Part shown: positions 37,612-47,199 of the stretch, one piece after another | Layout of the letters: each line of letters opens with the position of its first letter | Position numbering within the stretch: position 1 is the first letter of the stretch | Assembly (NCBI GenBank): GCA_016125385.1 | Contig: WGLV01000007.1 | Coordinates: 44,241 to 108,240, forward strand | DNA length: 64,000 nucleotides | DNA from: a bacterium | GTDB lineage: Bacteria > Hinthialibacterota > Hinthialibacteria > Hinthialibacterales > Hinthialibacteraceae | Direction of reading: 5' to 3' | Program-made: the position numbers and the translations under genes | The notes under the pieces: generated by a model | Told to the model about the DNA's origin: nothing | The model's input: the letters and a program-made list of their open reading frames with translations, nothing else | The model's database searches: none

Positions 37612-39099
37612 ATGATGAAACGCGAAGAAAAATTCGTCTCCGTCTCGCTCACCTTTGATGATGTGCTGCTGCTGCCCGGCTATTCTGAAATCCTGCCCAA
37701 CACAGTTGACGTTTCAACCTTCTTCGCGAAAGACATCAACCTTTCCATTCCCCTGTGTTCATCCGCCATGGATACCGTCACTGAATCGCGCCTCGCCATC
37801 GCGATTGCGCAAGAGGGCGGCATGGGCGTCATCCACCGCAACATGACGATCAAGCACCAGGCGGCGGAGGTCGATCACGTCAAGCGTTCTGAAAGCGGAA
37901 TGATCGTCGATCCCTTCACTCTCGGGCCGGACGAGAGCATCGACCGCGCGCTGGAACTGATGGCGCGCTTCCGTATTTCTGGAATCCCGATCACCGAAAA
38001 AGGCCGGCTGGTGGGTATTCTCACCAATCGCGATCTGCGCTTTCTGAAAACCGACGAAGCGCATGAGATTCCGATCCGCGAGTTCATGACCAAAGATGAC
38101 CTGGTCACGGCGGCGGTCGGCACCACGCTGGAAGAAGCGCAGAAAATACTCCACCAGCATCGCATTGAAAAACTCCCCGTGGTCGATAGCGATGGCAATC
38201 TGAAGGGCTTGATTACCATTAAAGACATCGAAAAGAAACGCAAATTTCCCTACGCGGCCAAAGATTCGCTGGGGCGGTTGCGCGTCGCGGCGGCGATCGG
38301 CGTTAGTGAAGAAGACGCGGTCGAGCGCTCTGGAGCGCTGCTTCAGGCGGGCGTCGATGCGTTGGTGATCGATACGGCTCATGGCTATACCAAACGCGTG
38401 GGCGACGCCGTGGTCCGCGTGAAAAAAGAATATCCCAACGCGGTGGTGGTGGCGGGTAACGTCGCCACCTCCGACGGCGCCAAGTTCTTGTGTGACAAGG
38501 GAGTCGACGCGGTTAAGGTCGGCATGGGGCCGGGCTCGATCTGCACCACGCGCGTCATCAGCGGCGCGGGCGTGCCGCAGATTTCGGCGGTGTTCGACTG
38601 CGCTAACGCGATGGACGGCTACGACGCCAAACTCATCGCCGACGGCGGCGTCAAATATTCAGGCGATATCGTCAAGGCGCTGGGCGCGGGAGCCGACTCG
38701 GTCATGATCGGCAGCCTGTTCGCCGGAGCGGAAGAGTCGCCGGGTGAGACCATCATTTACGGCGGGCGCACCTTTAAGGTTTATCGAGGCATGGGTTCGG
38801 TCAGCGCCATGAAAGAAGGCAGCAAAGACCGCTACGGTCAGGGCGAGGTGATGGAAGAACAGAAACTCGTCCCTGAAGGAATCGAAGGCCGCGTGCCGTA
38901 TAAAGGCAATCTGTCCGGAATCGTGTTTCAACTGGTGGGCGGGCTGCGCGCCGGTATGGGCTATTGCGGATCGCGCACCATCCCCGATCTCCATAAAGAA
39001 GCCCGTTTCACTCAGATTACTCAAGCCAGCCTGCAAGAGAGCCACCCGCATGACGTCTTCATCACCAAAGAAGCGCCCAACTATCGTCTGGGGCAATAA
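37612..39099 (+). CDS. guaB: Inosine-5'-monophosphate dehydrogenase
   Basis: 495 residues, complete. It begins with [16 protein letters not shown] domains lie at about 95-215 ([18 protein letters not shown] and [20 protein letters not shown]). The catalytic loop GPGSICTTR contains the nucleophile Cys311. The flap carries [10 protein letters not shown], and EGRVPYKG lies near the end. It oxidises IMP to XMP, the committed step to GTP. ATGATG gives two possible starts one codon apart; GAGG lies about 12 bases upstream. Monocistronic with a strong terminator directly downstream. Confidence 0.98.
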   Translation: MMKREEKFVSVSLTFDDVLLLPGYSEILPNTVDVSTFFAKDINLSIPLCSSAMDTVTESRLAIAIAQEGGMGVIHRNMTIKHQAAEVDHVKRSESGMIVDPFTLGPDESIDRALELMARFRISGIPITEKGRLVGILTNRDLRFLKTDEAHEIPIREFMTKDDLVTAAVGTTLEEAQKILHQHRIEKLPVVDSDGNLKGLITIKDIEKKRKFPYAAKDSLGRLRVAAAIGVSEEDAVERSGALLQAGVDALVIDTAHGYTKRVGDAVVRVKKEYPNAVVVAGNVATSDGAKFLCDKGVDAVKVGMGPGSICTTRVISGAGVPQISAVFDCANAMDGYDAKLIADGGVKYSGDIVKALGAGADSVMIGSLFAGAEESPGETIIYGGRTFKVYRGMGSVSAMKEGSKDRYGQGEVMEEQKLVPEGIEGRVPYKGNLSGIVFQLVGGLRAGMGYCGSRTIPDLHKEARFTQITQASLQESHPHDVFITKEAPNYRLGQ

Positions 39100-39127
39100 A
39101 GGTTTCAACCACGAATGACGCAAACAA

Positions 39128-39155
39128 AAAAAGCCGGTCAAACGACCGGCTTTTT
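39128..39155. terminator. Bidirectional terminator between guaB and the lyase-like gene
   Basis: AAAAAGCCGGTC and GACCGGCTTTTT form a perfect 12-bp stem around AAAC. The stem itself contains A and U tracts, so it can serve both guaB and the convergent minus-strand operon. Confidence 0.92.
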
Positions 39156-39177
39156 GTTTTAAGAAGATGATTCAATG

Positions 39178-41019
39178 CTACGCGGTCTCAAGCGTGTCCC
39201 ATAACCGCCCCAGTTCGGAGGGCGTCGCCAGCGTCGAAACGCACAGCGTCTTGCCGGGAAGCGCCCAGGTTGATGTGATCCGCCCCGTGGCGTCGTCAAT
39301 AACGCATTTTGCGCTTTTGATGGGCGGTTTGTCTTCTCCCTTGGCGCCGATCTGAAGCGCGAATGCCAGCCAGGCGGCTTTCATCCTGCTGAAATCGACG
39401 GAGCGCGGCTCATTCTCGTTCAGCGCGACCGCGTCGACCCATGCCTGCCCGCCGCCCTGCCCGCCAAGCCATCGCCAGTCAGCGCCGCCGAAAACGCCTC
39501 CGAGGGGCGTGATGACGATATAGACGCCGTCTTCTTCGATGTGGATCGGGCCGTCCGGGGTCGAGTCGACTTTCGGCAGACTGATGTTTTGTATGCCGCC
39601 AAATTCAAATCGAAGCCGCAGATCTTTCGCCTCGATTGTCGCGTTCTTCACTTTATCGAGGCTGACATGCGTATCGCCGTAGTTGGTGGCGAATGCGACG
39701 TGACACAGCAAGTTGCCTTCATGCTGCTGAGATAGAGGAATCGCCGAGCAGTAGTCGTATCCATCATGCAGAAAGCGAACTTGCAGATATCGCGGCGCCG
39801 AGCGTTCGCCCCAATACGCCAGCAGAGGACGCCGCTGAACCCAGAAGTCGCCCAGGTTCACCGCGCCCAGGTTGTATTTGGGGTGGAGATACGTCGAGCC
39901 GGTTACGTTGTTATTTTTTCGCTTGCTGAAGGTCTCTACAACCGAGCGCGGCTGTTTGAATTCAATAAAGTACGAAATCAGCTCATCCGGAATGCTGAAA
40001 TCTAAACGGTACCGGTCGAGTCCCAGATCGATGGGGCGTGATAAATAAAATTTCCCCTGCAGCCCGGTCGCCGTTTCGAGCACCCTGAATATCTCGCTGT
40101 CATCGTCGATGAGGGTTCGATAACAGCGGCTGTGCGGTCCGGCCCATTGTCCGGTGGGGGGGTGAAAGCGGACGGCGGTGTGCTTCCAGTCCGTCGCGTT
40201 TAACTCATCCGCCAGTTTCACCGCTTCGGGATCGGTGAAGTGCATGCGCATGCGGGTGATTTCAGTCAGGGCGACCAGCGTATACGTGGGGCTGTTATAT
40301 TCGGTGAACGACCCTGTCTCCATGGTGGCGTCGTAAAAGGCGCGCAGCCGTTTTTTCGCGTATTGCAGCAGTTCGTCATCGCCGAGCAGCTGGCCCGCCA
40401 TCATGGTGACATAGGTCCCCATCACCGCGATGTTGGTATAACCCGGCCCCACGTTACGTTTTTTGATCGATCGCGCCGCGTTGAGCAGGGCGCCGCGCGT
40501 TTGTTCGCGCAGATCATCACCCAGCCGATCGGCGTGGTTCAGCAGACACGAAACCAGTTGAACGCCGCAGAAGTCGGCCCAGTTCCAGTCGGGCGGCGAC
40601 ATGACGTCGAGCGGTTCTTCCAGATACCACGACCAGATTCCATACGTTTTGTTGTCCGGGTTCTGATCTTGCAGGCTGATAATCTTGCGCAGAATGTCCT
40701 GAGCCCGTTCCAGATCGTCTTTCTTGCCCGAATCAAGCAGCGCGGCGGCGTAGGTGACTGATGAGCGCGTGTCATGGATGGGCGTTCCCGCTTTCAGCGT
40801 AGTGTGATATCCCACGCTGGATGAATGGCTCCGCAGCATGTGTTCTGCGGGGTCGTAGTTTCGTTCCGCCGCTTTCAGCGCGGCTTCGAGCGCTTCGCGG
40901 CGCCAGTCTTCCATCGGTTCGGCGGCGCGTGCGGTCAAGCCGGGGCTCATCGCGGCGCCGCATCCCAGCGCCAGCGAGGCGTTAAACGCGCGCCGGGTCA
41001 GCCCGTTCGTCATTTCCAT
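39178..41019 (-). CDS. Tat-exported polysaccharide lyase-like protein (alpha/alpha-toroid plus beta-sandwich)
   Basis: 613 residues. GGAGGT lies nine bases before the ATG. The N-terminus has a twin-arginine signal (LTRRAFNASLALGCGA), indicating export in folded form. The N-terminal 330 residues are helical, with YTNIAVMGTYVTMMAG and the catalytic-looking GSFTEYNSPTYT segment (Asn and Tyr as in heparinase/alginate-lyase-like toroids). The C-terminal half is beta-rich. I infer a lyase acting on uronate-containing polysaccharide, but the exact family cannot be fixed. It is the last gene of a three-gene operon, six bases after a GT-C membrane protein. Confidence 0.72.
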   Translation of the reverse strand: MEMTNGLTRRAFNASLALGCGAAMSPGLTARAAEPMEDWRREALEAALKAAERNYDPAEHMLRSHSSSVGYHTTLKAGTPIHDTRSSVTYAAALLDSGKKDDLERAQDILRKIISLQDQNPDNKTYGIWSWYLEEPLDVMSPPDWNWADFCGVQLVSCLLNHADRLGDDLREQTRGALLNAARSIKKRNVGPGYTNIAVMGTYVTMMAGQLLGDDELLQYAKKRLRAFYDATMETGSFTEYNSPTYTLVALTEITRMRMHFTDPEAVKLADELNATDWKHTAVRFHPPTGQWAGPHSRCYRTLIDDDSEIFRVLETATGLQGKFYLSRPIDLGLDRYRLDFSIPDELISYFIEFKQPRSVVETFSKRKNNNVTGSTYLHPKYNLGAVNLGDFWVQRRPLLAYWGERSAPRYLQVRFLHDGYDYCSAIPLSQQHEGNLLCHVAFATNYGDTHVSLDKVKNATIEAKDLRLRFEFGGIQNISLPKVDSTPDGPIHIEEDGVYIVITPLGGVFGGADWRWLGGQGGGQAWVDAVALNENEPRSVDFSRMKAAWLAFALQIGAKGEDKPPIKSAKCVIDDATGRITSTWALPGKTLCVSTLATPSELGRLWDTLETA

Positions 41020-41025
41020 CGGCTC

Positions 41026-42372
41026 TTACCTCCACCATTCACGATTGGGATTCAATACAATGTCGAGCCAGTTCGCCTTCAGCAGGCAGACGACGGTGAT
41101 GACGGCCAGCGCGATCCACTGAAAACGCTCGACGTTACGGACGCCGCGTCTCTTCGCGATCTGCTCGGCGGCGTACCACCAGACCGAGGCGCATCCAAAA
41201 AACAGCGCGGGCCAGATGATGCAGAAATTTCTCGACCAGAAGGTCGATTGTTTCGACATCAAAACGAGAAACGCGGCGCATGACGCCATCGTCAGCCCCA
41301 GCGTAACGAATGTTCCACGCCGTTCAAATTCTTTGAAAAAGCCCGTCCAGCCAAGGTACCCCAGGCCCAGCAGAGTCAGCCCGATCCCCGTCCACGCCAT
41401 CTGGTCGGCTACGCACCGGATAACGATGTAACCCATCTGAAGCCCCGGCGTGAACGAGTTGTAATCGGCGTGGCCCACCTGCATGTGCCAGATGCTCTGC
41501 AGCACGTCGCGCGAAAAGATGGCGAAATCATCGAGCCAGTAGGGCGTCAAGGTCCAGAATCCCGCGATCAGAAACGCGAACGATAACGCGGTTCCGCCCA
41601 GCCAGACTTCAAAGCGCGATTTCACCGAGCCGATCCCGCGCATCGCGTACCAGGCGTAACCCATCGGAACCAGAAAGATCACGCCCGCGTTGTATTTGAA
41701 ACCCACCGCGAAACCGCACAACAACCCCAGCGCCGCCAGTTGGGCGTACCACGCCCACAACGCGCGCGGCGCCGGGCGGGTGACGAACCACGCGGCCGCG
41801 GCGATAACCAGCAGATAAAACGTGCCGCAGGGCGTGTTCACCGCCGCGTAGGTCGATTCCAGACGGCTCGCGGATGAAAAGGCGAGAAAAAGCGAGGCCG
41901 CCAGCGCGGGCGCCAGCAGGTTTAACTTGCGGCCCAGATACGCGAGGATGAGAATCTGAACCGGAACCATCAGCATAAAATAAAAACGCACCTGGCGCAG
42001 AAAGGCTTTAAAAAAATCGGACTGCGGTCCGTCAAACAGAAACGTCTTGATCGGCGCGGGGGCGTCCTGCTTCAGTTTGTCGAGCGGAGAGATGTCTTGA
42101 AGTTGATTGCCCTGCGTGACTTCGCGGCTGATCTTCGCCAGCGCGAGAATATCGGCGCCGAGGCAATAATACAGCCCGCCTGTGGGGTATTGATAAAAAT
42201 GGGGGCTGAAGTCGCCGGTATAAAGCATCTGCAGCGAGCGCCCCACCGTGTGGACTTCATCCACATGCCCGTCTTCGAGCCGGGGCAGTCGCAACAGAAC
42301 GGCTAGAGCGATCGCCGCCGCGAACGCCAGCGGCCAGCGGGCTTTCCATAGTAGAGACGCGATCGCGTTCAT
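41026..42372 (-). CDS. GT-C type membrane glycosyltransferase (GT39/ArnT-like)
   Basis: About 448 residues from ATG 42372, preceded by GGGGAGAG. An ATG at 42396 is an in-frame alternative without as good a site. There are ten to twelve membrane helices. The first periplasmic loop has the GT-C signature EDGHVDEVHTVGRSLQML, then GDFSPHFYQYPTGG, as in Pmt/ArnT-type enzymes using polyprenyl-phosphate sugars. It lies between a second GT-C-like gene upstream and a Tat-exported lyase-like gene six bases downstream, so a joint role in a periplasmic or surface glycan is likely. Confidence 0.82.
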   Translation of the reverse strand: MNAIASLLWKARWPLAFAAAIALAVLLRLPRLEDGHVDEVHTVGRSLQMLYTGDFSPHFYQYPTGGLYYCLGADILALAKISREVTQGNQLQDISPLDKLKQDAPAPIKTFLFDGPQSDFFKAFLRQVRFYFMLMVPVQILILAYLGRKLNLLAPALAASLFLAFSSASRLESTYAAVNTPCGTFYLLVIAAAAWFVTRPAPRALWAWYAQLAALGLLCGFAVGFKYNAGVIFLVPMGYAWYAMRGIGSVKSRFEVWLGGTALSFAFLIAGFWTLTPYWLDDFAIFSRDVLQSIWHMQVGHADYNSFTPGLQMGYIVIRCVADQMAWTGIGLTLLGLGYLGWTGFFKEFERRGTFVTLGLTMASCAAFLVLMSKQSTFWSRNFCIIWPALFFGCASVWWYAAEQIAKRRGVRNVERFQWIALAVITVVCLLKANWLDIVLNPNREWWR

Positions 42373-42412
42373 AAACAGTCTCTCCCCATTTACCATTCAG
42401 TTGAAAAGAAGA

Positions 42413-43987
42413 TTACCCGGCGTCTTCTTCGCCGGAGTCCGCCTCGCGATCGTCTTCACCCGGAATCGGAGGCAGATCGACCTTGGGCAGCACCGGGGCG
42501 AAATGATACGATTCCCCGTTTTTCAGGTGAATTTCCTCTTTCCATGAGCCATACCCCAGCACGGGCGAGAGGACGCGGACGTCAGCCATTCCCGTGCGGA
42601 TGTTCGGCTGACTGACCGGCGTATCGCCCAGCCTGAGACCGCGCAGGTACGCGCGCCCGCCGGTCGGCGTCGATTCAAACGAAACGGTGGCGTATCCCCG
42701 GTCGACGCCGATGCTCGAATTACGGTAAATCACGGGCAGCGAAATGCACAGATGCACCGCGATCCCCAGCGGGACCGCCCATCGAATCAGTCCGCGCGGC
42801 GCCAGTTTCAATACGGCGAAAAGCGCGAACAGGTTCAGCGCGATGCCCATGCTGGCGAAGAGGTCCCAGTCGCGCGTGCGCAATTGAGGGTAAAAAATAA
42901 TCGTCCACACCATCGTCCACGCGCACAGGTGAACGAGATAGTGCAGCCATCGGTCGCTCAAAACGCGCCTGGGCGCCCTCCATAAAAACAGAATCAACAG
43001 TGCGAGGCCGAAGGGCGCGATCCACAGGTGAAACATCGTCTTGTCGTACAGGTGATCCCACGAAAAAAACTCGTACAGATACGCGCCGTGGTCGTAGGGT
43101 TCGCCCAGCGGCGCGATGTGTTCCAATAGAGGCTCCGATCGCAGATTGAGCGTGGCGCGCAGCGTATACAGACCAAGCCAGGGCAGATAAACGTTCCACC
43201 AGGGCGCGAGGTAGTCTTTCACCGCTTGCGGCGTCAACGCCAGATACGCCGCCGCCGCGAGAACCACCGCGACGGGAAAATTGGTGACCGGAGAAAACAG
43301 TTCGGGCAGCCACAGGCCGGGTTTTCGATGCAGTACGGCGGTGATGAGGTACAACCCCATGAAGATCGCGATGCGCGCCCAGTCTTGCCGCGTGAAGCGG
43401 GCGTCTTTGCGGCGCAATACCGGCAGCGTGAGCAGGGCGGGAAAATAAAACACCCCGCTTGAATGAAATCCGCCCGCCAGCGCCATCGCCGCCGAAGCCG
43501 CCAGCGGCGATTCGCCGTATTCGATGCAGCGCCAGGCGAAATACGCGCTCGCCATCAGCGCGGCGCAAAGCCATGAGTAAAACTCGATATGGCCGCAGCA
43601 CACCTGCAAGAGCAGCGAGGAGGCCGGAAACAGCAGAATCGCGAACCATTCAAACCGGTCGCGCGCCGCGTGCCGGGCGAGTTGATACAGCATCCAGAAA
43701 AACACAACGCCCGCCGCGCATGACGACAGCGCGATGATGTCTTCCACCCACCAGTGCAGCGCCGGATGCAACGTCTGAAACATCGCGCGATGCAGCGCGT
43801 AAGTCAGAAACGAGCGCGACAGGGTTATAGGAAAAGCCACCGCGCCGATCGTCTGCTTGCAACAGAACTCCCCGTCGCCGATTCCCGTATTCCATGAACG
43901 GAAATGCCATAACAACAACGCTAAAATTATGAAAGCGGCGGCTTCGGTGAGCCGGCGCGCGAGTGTGGAGGTTTGGCTTTGAGTCAT
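42413..43987 (-). CDS. Polytopic membrane protein (GT-C-like) with C-terminal PEGA domain
   Basis: 524 residues. Eleven or so membrane helices occupy about 15-420. The first loop contains GIGDGEFCCKQT, in the place where GT-C enzymes keep their acidic metal site, but the family is divergent. Residues about 430-500 (ATVSFESTPTGGRAYLRG, then LGDTPV) match a PEGA domain, a small surface beta-domain found near sensor kinases and S-layer-like proteins. The tail is acidic (EDDREADSGEEDAG). It heads the operon with the next GT-C gene after a 40-base gap. Fusion of PEGA to a membrane glycosyltransferase scaffold is uncommon. Confidence 0.72.
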   Translation of the reverse strand: MTQSQTSTLARRLTEAAAFIILALLLWHFRSWNTGIGDGEFCCKQTIGAVAFPITLSRSFLTYALHRAMFQTLHPALHWWVEDIIALSSCAAGVVFFWMLYQLARHAARDRFEWFAILLFPASSLLLQVCCGHIEFYSWLCAALMASAYFAWRCIEYGESPLAASAAMALAGGFHSSGVFYFPALLTLPVLRRKDARFTRQDWARIAIFMGLYLITAVLHRKPGLWLPELFSPVTNFPVAVVLAAAAYLALTPQAVKDYLAPWWNVYLPWLGLYTLRATLNLRSEPLLEHIAPLGEPYDHGAYLYEFFSWDHLYDKTMFHLWIAPFGLALLILFLWRAPRRVLSDRWLHYLVHLCAWTMVWTIIFYPQLRTRDWDLFASMGIALNLFALFAVLKLAPRGLIRWAVPLGIAVHLCISLPVIYRNSSIGVDRGYATVSFESTPTGGRAYLRGLRLGDTPVSQPNIRTGMADVRVLSPVLGYGSWKEEIHLKNGESYHFAPVLPKVDLPPIPGEDDREADSGEEDAG

Positions 43988-44279
43988 GGAACCGCGTGAT
44001 AATCCGTCTTCGGTCAGGTTGTGGCGCGATCGGGGTTTCTGAAGCGGTTCAGTCCGTCGCGCATCGGCTTCATCTTACCGAAAAAACCTGAAAACCTTGA
44101 GGAGAACGGGCGAGAATTTTTGCGGTTTGCGTTTTGCCCCATTCTCTCATACTATCTCTTACAGGCAGGGTATGCCGCCGCCCGTGCGCGTCTTTCGCAA
44201 TCCCTCGGGCGCGTATATCGGGAATTCGTGTTTTTTTACCGGCGGGGCTATCGGCCGCTGAGGCTGAGCCGTTATATGG

Positions 44280-46424
44280 ATGACGATGTATATGATTCGA
44301 TTCAACTCCCATACGCGTATTTTGTTCTTTCTGATCGCGGCGCTCGGCCTCGCGGCGGCGGGGTGTTCGCAAAACCGCCCCGGTGCGGTGACGGGTACGG
44401 TTACGCTGCCGGGCCGCGCCGATTCGGAAGGCGTGGAGATCACCCTGCCCGGAACGCAGTTTCGCGCGTCGACCAACGCGGCGGGAGGTTTTCGCATCGT
44501 CGGCGTTGAGCCGGGCACGTATACCCTGGTCGCGGCGATGGAAGGGTATGAGGAACGGCGCGATGAGGTCGAGGTCCCCCCGGGCGGGGAGGTCGACGTC
44601 GGCTCGATCTCGTTGAAAGAGATACACATCCCCGCCGGCGTCATCAGCGGCTTTGTGACGGCGGAGGGGGAGTCGACCCACGAGGGCATCGTCGTCAGCG
44701 TGGTGGGTAAAAACCTGAGCGCTGAAACGAATACCACCGGCTATTACAAGATCGAAAACGCGCCGCCCGGCGAATACAAATTGCTCTATTTTCAAGAAGG
44801 CTACCTCCCCGCGACGCGAGACGGCGTCGAGGTTCGCGATGGCCGTGAAACCTCGGTTGAGGAGGTTGTTCTGCACAGTGAGACGCCGAAGGAAGACGAA
44901 TCCCCTGACGCGTCCAACGGCGGCCCCTCGCTGGGCGACCGCATGGTGAGGGGGGGAGCCTTTCTCGAAGGCGAGACCGATCATTCAGGCATCCGCGTTT
45001 CGCTGAGCGAACATCCTGACAAGTTCACCGTCACTTCGGCGACGGGTGCGTACATTCTTCACGGGCTTGACGCGGGGCCCTACACCCTGATCTTCTCACG
45101 TTCCGGTTACGTCGACCGGCAGCTCCCCGATGTTATGTCGTCTGAAGAGGGTTCAACTCAGAGCGTGGGGTATATCACGCTTGAAAAAGAAGCCAGCGCC
45201 GATCGCGTCGGTATATTGCAGGGCCGGGTTTATCTCGAAAACCAGACCAATCACGCAAACACCCTGGTCCGCCTGCTGGGCGTGTCGCAGTCGGTGGTTA
45301 CGGGTGAAGACGGGCGATATATGTTTATCGCGATCCCTGAAGGCGAATACACGTTGTCCGCCGAACACCCCGGCTACGCCACCGAAGAGGTTGAAAAAGT
45401 GCGCATCTCGGCCGATCAGGTTTTGCAGGCGCCCGATATCACCCTCAGCGCGACCAATACCGCCCAGTCCGATCAGACCGGAACCATTCGCGGCGTCGCC
45501 CTGCTGGAGGGCGAAGTCGATCACGGCGGAATCACCGTCGCCATTGAAGGAACCTCGTTCACCGCCGTCACTAACATCAACGGCGAATTCGTGCTTGAGA
45601 AAGTTCCCGTCGGCGCGTATCAGCTGATCTATTCTAAGGGCGGATACACCACCGAGTATCTCGGCGGCGTACCGGTGATGCCCGGCCAGACCGCGCAGCT
45701 CGACGTGATGGTATTGCGCAAAGACGTCGAGCCGCCTTATGTGCTTGAGACCTTTCCGCGCGACGGTACGCGCAAGGTTCCCATCACCCGCTGGGTCGAT
45801 GTGCTGGTCCGGTTCAGCGAGCGCATGCTGGGCGACAGCGTCAAACGATCGATCCGCATTGATCCGCCCGTCGATTTTCAGGCGTTCTTCGACCGCGAGA
45901 GCGAGCTCTCCAACTTTGACGTGCTGCATATCCGCCTGCCTCAGGAAACGCAGAACCCGGTGCAGTTCAACACGCGATACGCCGTCACCATTCTGCCCGA
46001 AGCGCGCACGCCCAAAGGCGTCCCCATGCTGGAGCCCTTCACTTTCTCTTTCACCACCGATGGTCCGCTGATTCTGCGCACTGTGCCCGATTCAGGCGAC
46101 CGCGACTTTTTCCCCGCGCCCAGCAACCCGTTCATCATTGAAACCAACGCCCCGGTCGACCCGGTCTCTTTTGAACGAGCGGTGCGGTTCAGGCCCAATC
46201 CCGACTCGATTCCGATTTATGAATACCGTCCCAACGGCGCGGGCATGACCATCATTGTGAACGTGCTGTTGCGGCCCGACGCGCAATACCGCTTTCAGAT
46301 CGATAACATGATGCGCGCGGCCAACGGCATGCGCTTCAGCAACACGCCCTACAGCCTGACCTTTCGAACCTATAGCCTGTCCGATCGCCGCAAGCCGTCG
46401 GGTGGATACCTGCGCCGATATTAA
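44280..46424 (+). CDS. Lipoprotein with five carboxypeptidase-regulatory-like repeats and SbsA-type Ig domains
   Basis: 714 residues; several ATG codons at 44280, 44286 and 44292 are all possible starts. A hydrophobic leader ends at a lipobox-like AAGC. Five repeats of about 80 residues follow, each of the form G-x-V.L.G...H.GI.V...G......T...G.Y.....P.G.Y.L....GY (CarboxypepD_reg, a transthyretin-like beta fold). The C-terminal 230 residues hold two Ig-like SbsA/Big_5 domains (PPYVLETFPRDGTRKVPI, then VRFSERML). The architecture suits a cell-surface glycan-binding or structural lipoprotein. It is monocistronic, with no recognised partner gene adjacent. Confidence 0.85.
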   Translation: MTMYMIRFNSHTRILFFLIAALGLAAAGCSQNRPGAVTGTVTLPGRADSEGVEITLPGTQFRASTNAAGGFRIVGVEPGTYTLVAAMEGYEERRDEVEVPPGGEVDVGSISLKEIHIPAGVISGFVTAEGESTHEGIVVSVVGKNLSAETNTTGYYKIENAPPGEYKLLYFQEGYLPATRDGVEVRDGRETSVEEVVLHSETPKEDESPDASNGGPSLGDRMVRGGAFLEGETDHSGIRVSLSEHPDKFTVTSATGAYILHGLDAGPYTLIFSRSGYVDRQLPDVMSSEEGSTQSVGYITLEKEASADRVGILQGRVYLENQTNHANTLVRLLGVSQSVVTGEDGRYMFIAIPEGEYTLSAEHPGYATEEVEKVRISADQVLQAPDITLSATNTAQSDQTGTIRGVALLEGEVDHGGITVAIEGTSFTAVTNINGEFVLEKVPVGAYQLIYSKGGYTTEYLGGVPVMPGQTAQLDVMVLRKDVEPPYVLETFPRDGTRKVPITRWVDVLVRFSERMLGDSVKRSIRIDPPVDFQAFFDRESELSNFDVLHIRLPQETQNPVQFNTRYAVTILPEARTPKGVPMLEPFTFSFTTDGPLILRTVPDSGDRDFFPAPSNPFIIETNAPVDPVSFERAVRFRPNPDSIPIYEYRPNGAGMTIIVNVLLRPDAQYRFQIDNMMRAANGMRFSNTPYSLTFRTYSLSDRRKPSGGYLRRY

Positions 46425-46443
46425 GCGGGCGTCCGCGTTTCTC

Positions 46444-46498
46444 ATTTCTGAAGATTTCGAAAACGCTGCTTGATCTCTCTATTCTCAGCGCCTAACGG
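46444..46498 (+). repeat. Intergenic direct repeat, copy 1
   Basis: About 55 bases nearly repeated at 46689-46743. The most conserved part is the 20-base core TTGATCTCTCTATTCTCAGC. No coding potential. It starts about 20 bases after the lipoprotein stop. Confidence 0.75.
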
Positions 46499-46516
46499 AA
46501 TCGCTTTGTTCGTCTT

Positions 46517-46604
46517 TGAATCACGAAAACACAAAAAATCAGAATGACACGAAAAAAGGCTGGTTTGTCGTGAAATTCGCGGATGTTCGTTAGCTCGTGA
46601 TTGA
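46517..46604. repeat. 88-bp imperfect palindromic element
   Basis: TGAATCACGA at the left end and TCGTGATTGA at the right end are inverted copies with one mismatch. Partial internal symmetry surrounds CACGAAAA and TTTGTCGTG. It resembles non-coding, MITE-like or REP-like intergenic units and lies between the two 55-base repeats. Confidence 0.5.
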
Positions 46605-46688
46605 ATAAGAGAGCATAGGCGCGTGCTACGCACCCCTGCGACCCACCAACTTTTTCCATGAGTCGTCTGGGCTTTTCCCGCGTCCCTT

Positions 46689-46743
46689 ATTTCGGAAGAT
46701 TCCGAAAATGTTGCTTGATCTCTCTATTCTCAGCAACCGACGG
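46689..46743 (+). repeat. Intergenic direct repeat, copy 2
   Basis: Second copy of the element at 46444-46498, about 245 bases away in the same orientation. The two differ at roughly nine of 55 positions, mostly outside the central TTGATCTCTCTATTCTCAGC. It lies upstream of the rpsU promoter. Confidence 0.75.
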
Positions 46744-46800
46744 GCGCGCTAGGTTTGTACAACCCAAAGACCCGCCCCGGCCGCTGGCTGCGGTTGTGGA

Positions 46801-46828
46801 TTGATTCTCGTGAGGGGGCGTTTATACT
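46801..46828 (+). promoter_or_regulatory. rpsU promoter
   Basis: TTGATT (46801-46806), 16 bases, then TATACT (46823-46828). The leader to the GTG start is about 95 bases and contains a short GC-rich hairpin (CGCCG...CGGCG near 46865-46881). Confidence 0.55.
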
Positions 46829-46929
46829 ATGTTCTTGCGCGAGTTTCCTTTTTTCTATGCAGGACGCCGCGTCCGGCGGCGATAGAAATCACGGAAACCA
46901 TCCCCAAACAGAAAGGCGCGTGATATAAC

Positions 46930-47127
46930 GTGGTAGAAGTCGAAGTCCGCGACGACGAGGATATTCAGACTGCGCTAAAACGCTTTAAGCGGAAATGCAT
47001 TAAGGAAGCGATTCCTCAAGACATCCGCAAAAACGCTTTTTATGAAAAACCCAGCGTGAAAAAGCGTAAAAAGCACCTTAAAGCGGTTAAACGTCTTAAG
47101 AAAAACCGCATGAAACAGAGAGGATAA
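46930..47127 (+). CDS. rpsU: 30S ribosomal protein S21
   Basis: 65 residues, typical of S21. It has the conserved VRDDEDIQTALKRFKRKC followed by a basic Lys/Arg-rich tail (KPSVKKRKKHLKAVKRLKK). S21 helps mRNA recognition near the anti-Shine-Dalgarno region of 16S rRNA. It starts with GTG, with AGAAAGG about 14 bases upstream. Monocistronic, with its own promoter and terminator. Confidence 0.95.
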   Translation: MVEVEVRDDEDIQTALKRFKRKCIKEAIPQDIRKNAFYEKPSVKKRKKHLKAVKRLKKNRMKQRG

Positions 47128-47199
47128 AACTCGATGGAGCGGCGTTCATGCCAGATCGCGTGAACGGCGTCGCTCAATCGGGTACTCGCGCACCATCGG

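Noticed and set aside
46425..46929. Possible small RNA gene in the rpsU upstream region
   Set aside because: The region has repeats and a promoter that fits rpsU, but no independent promoter-terminator pair enclosing an RNA.
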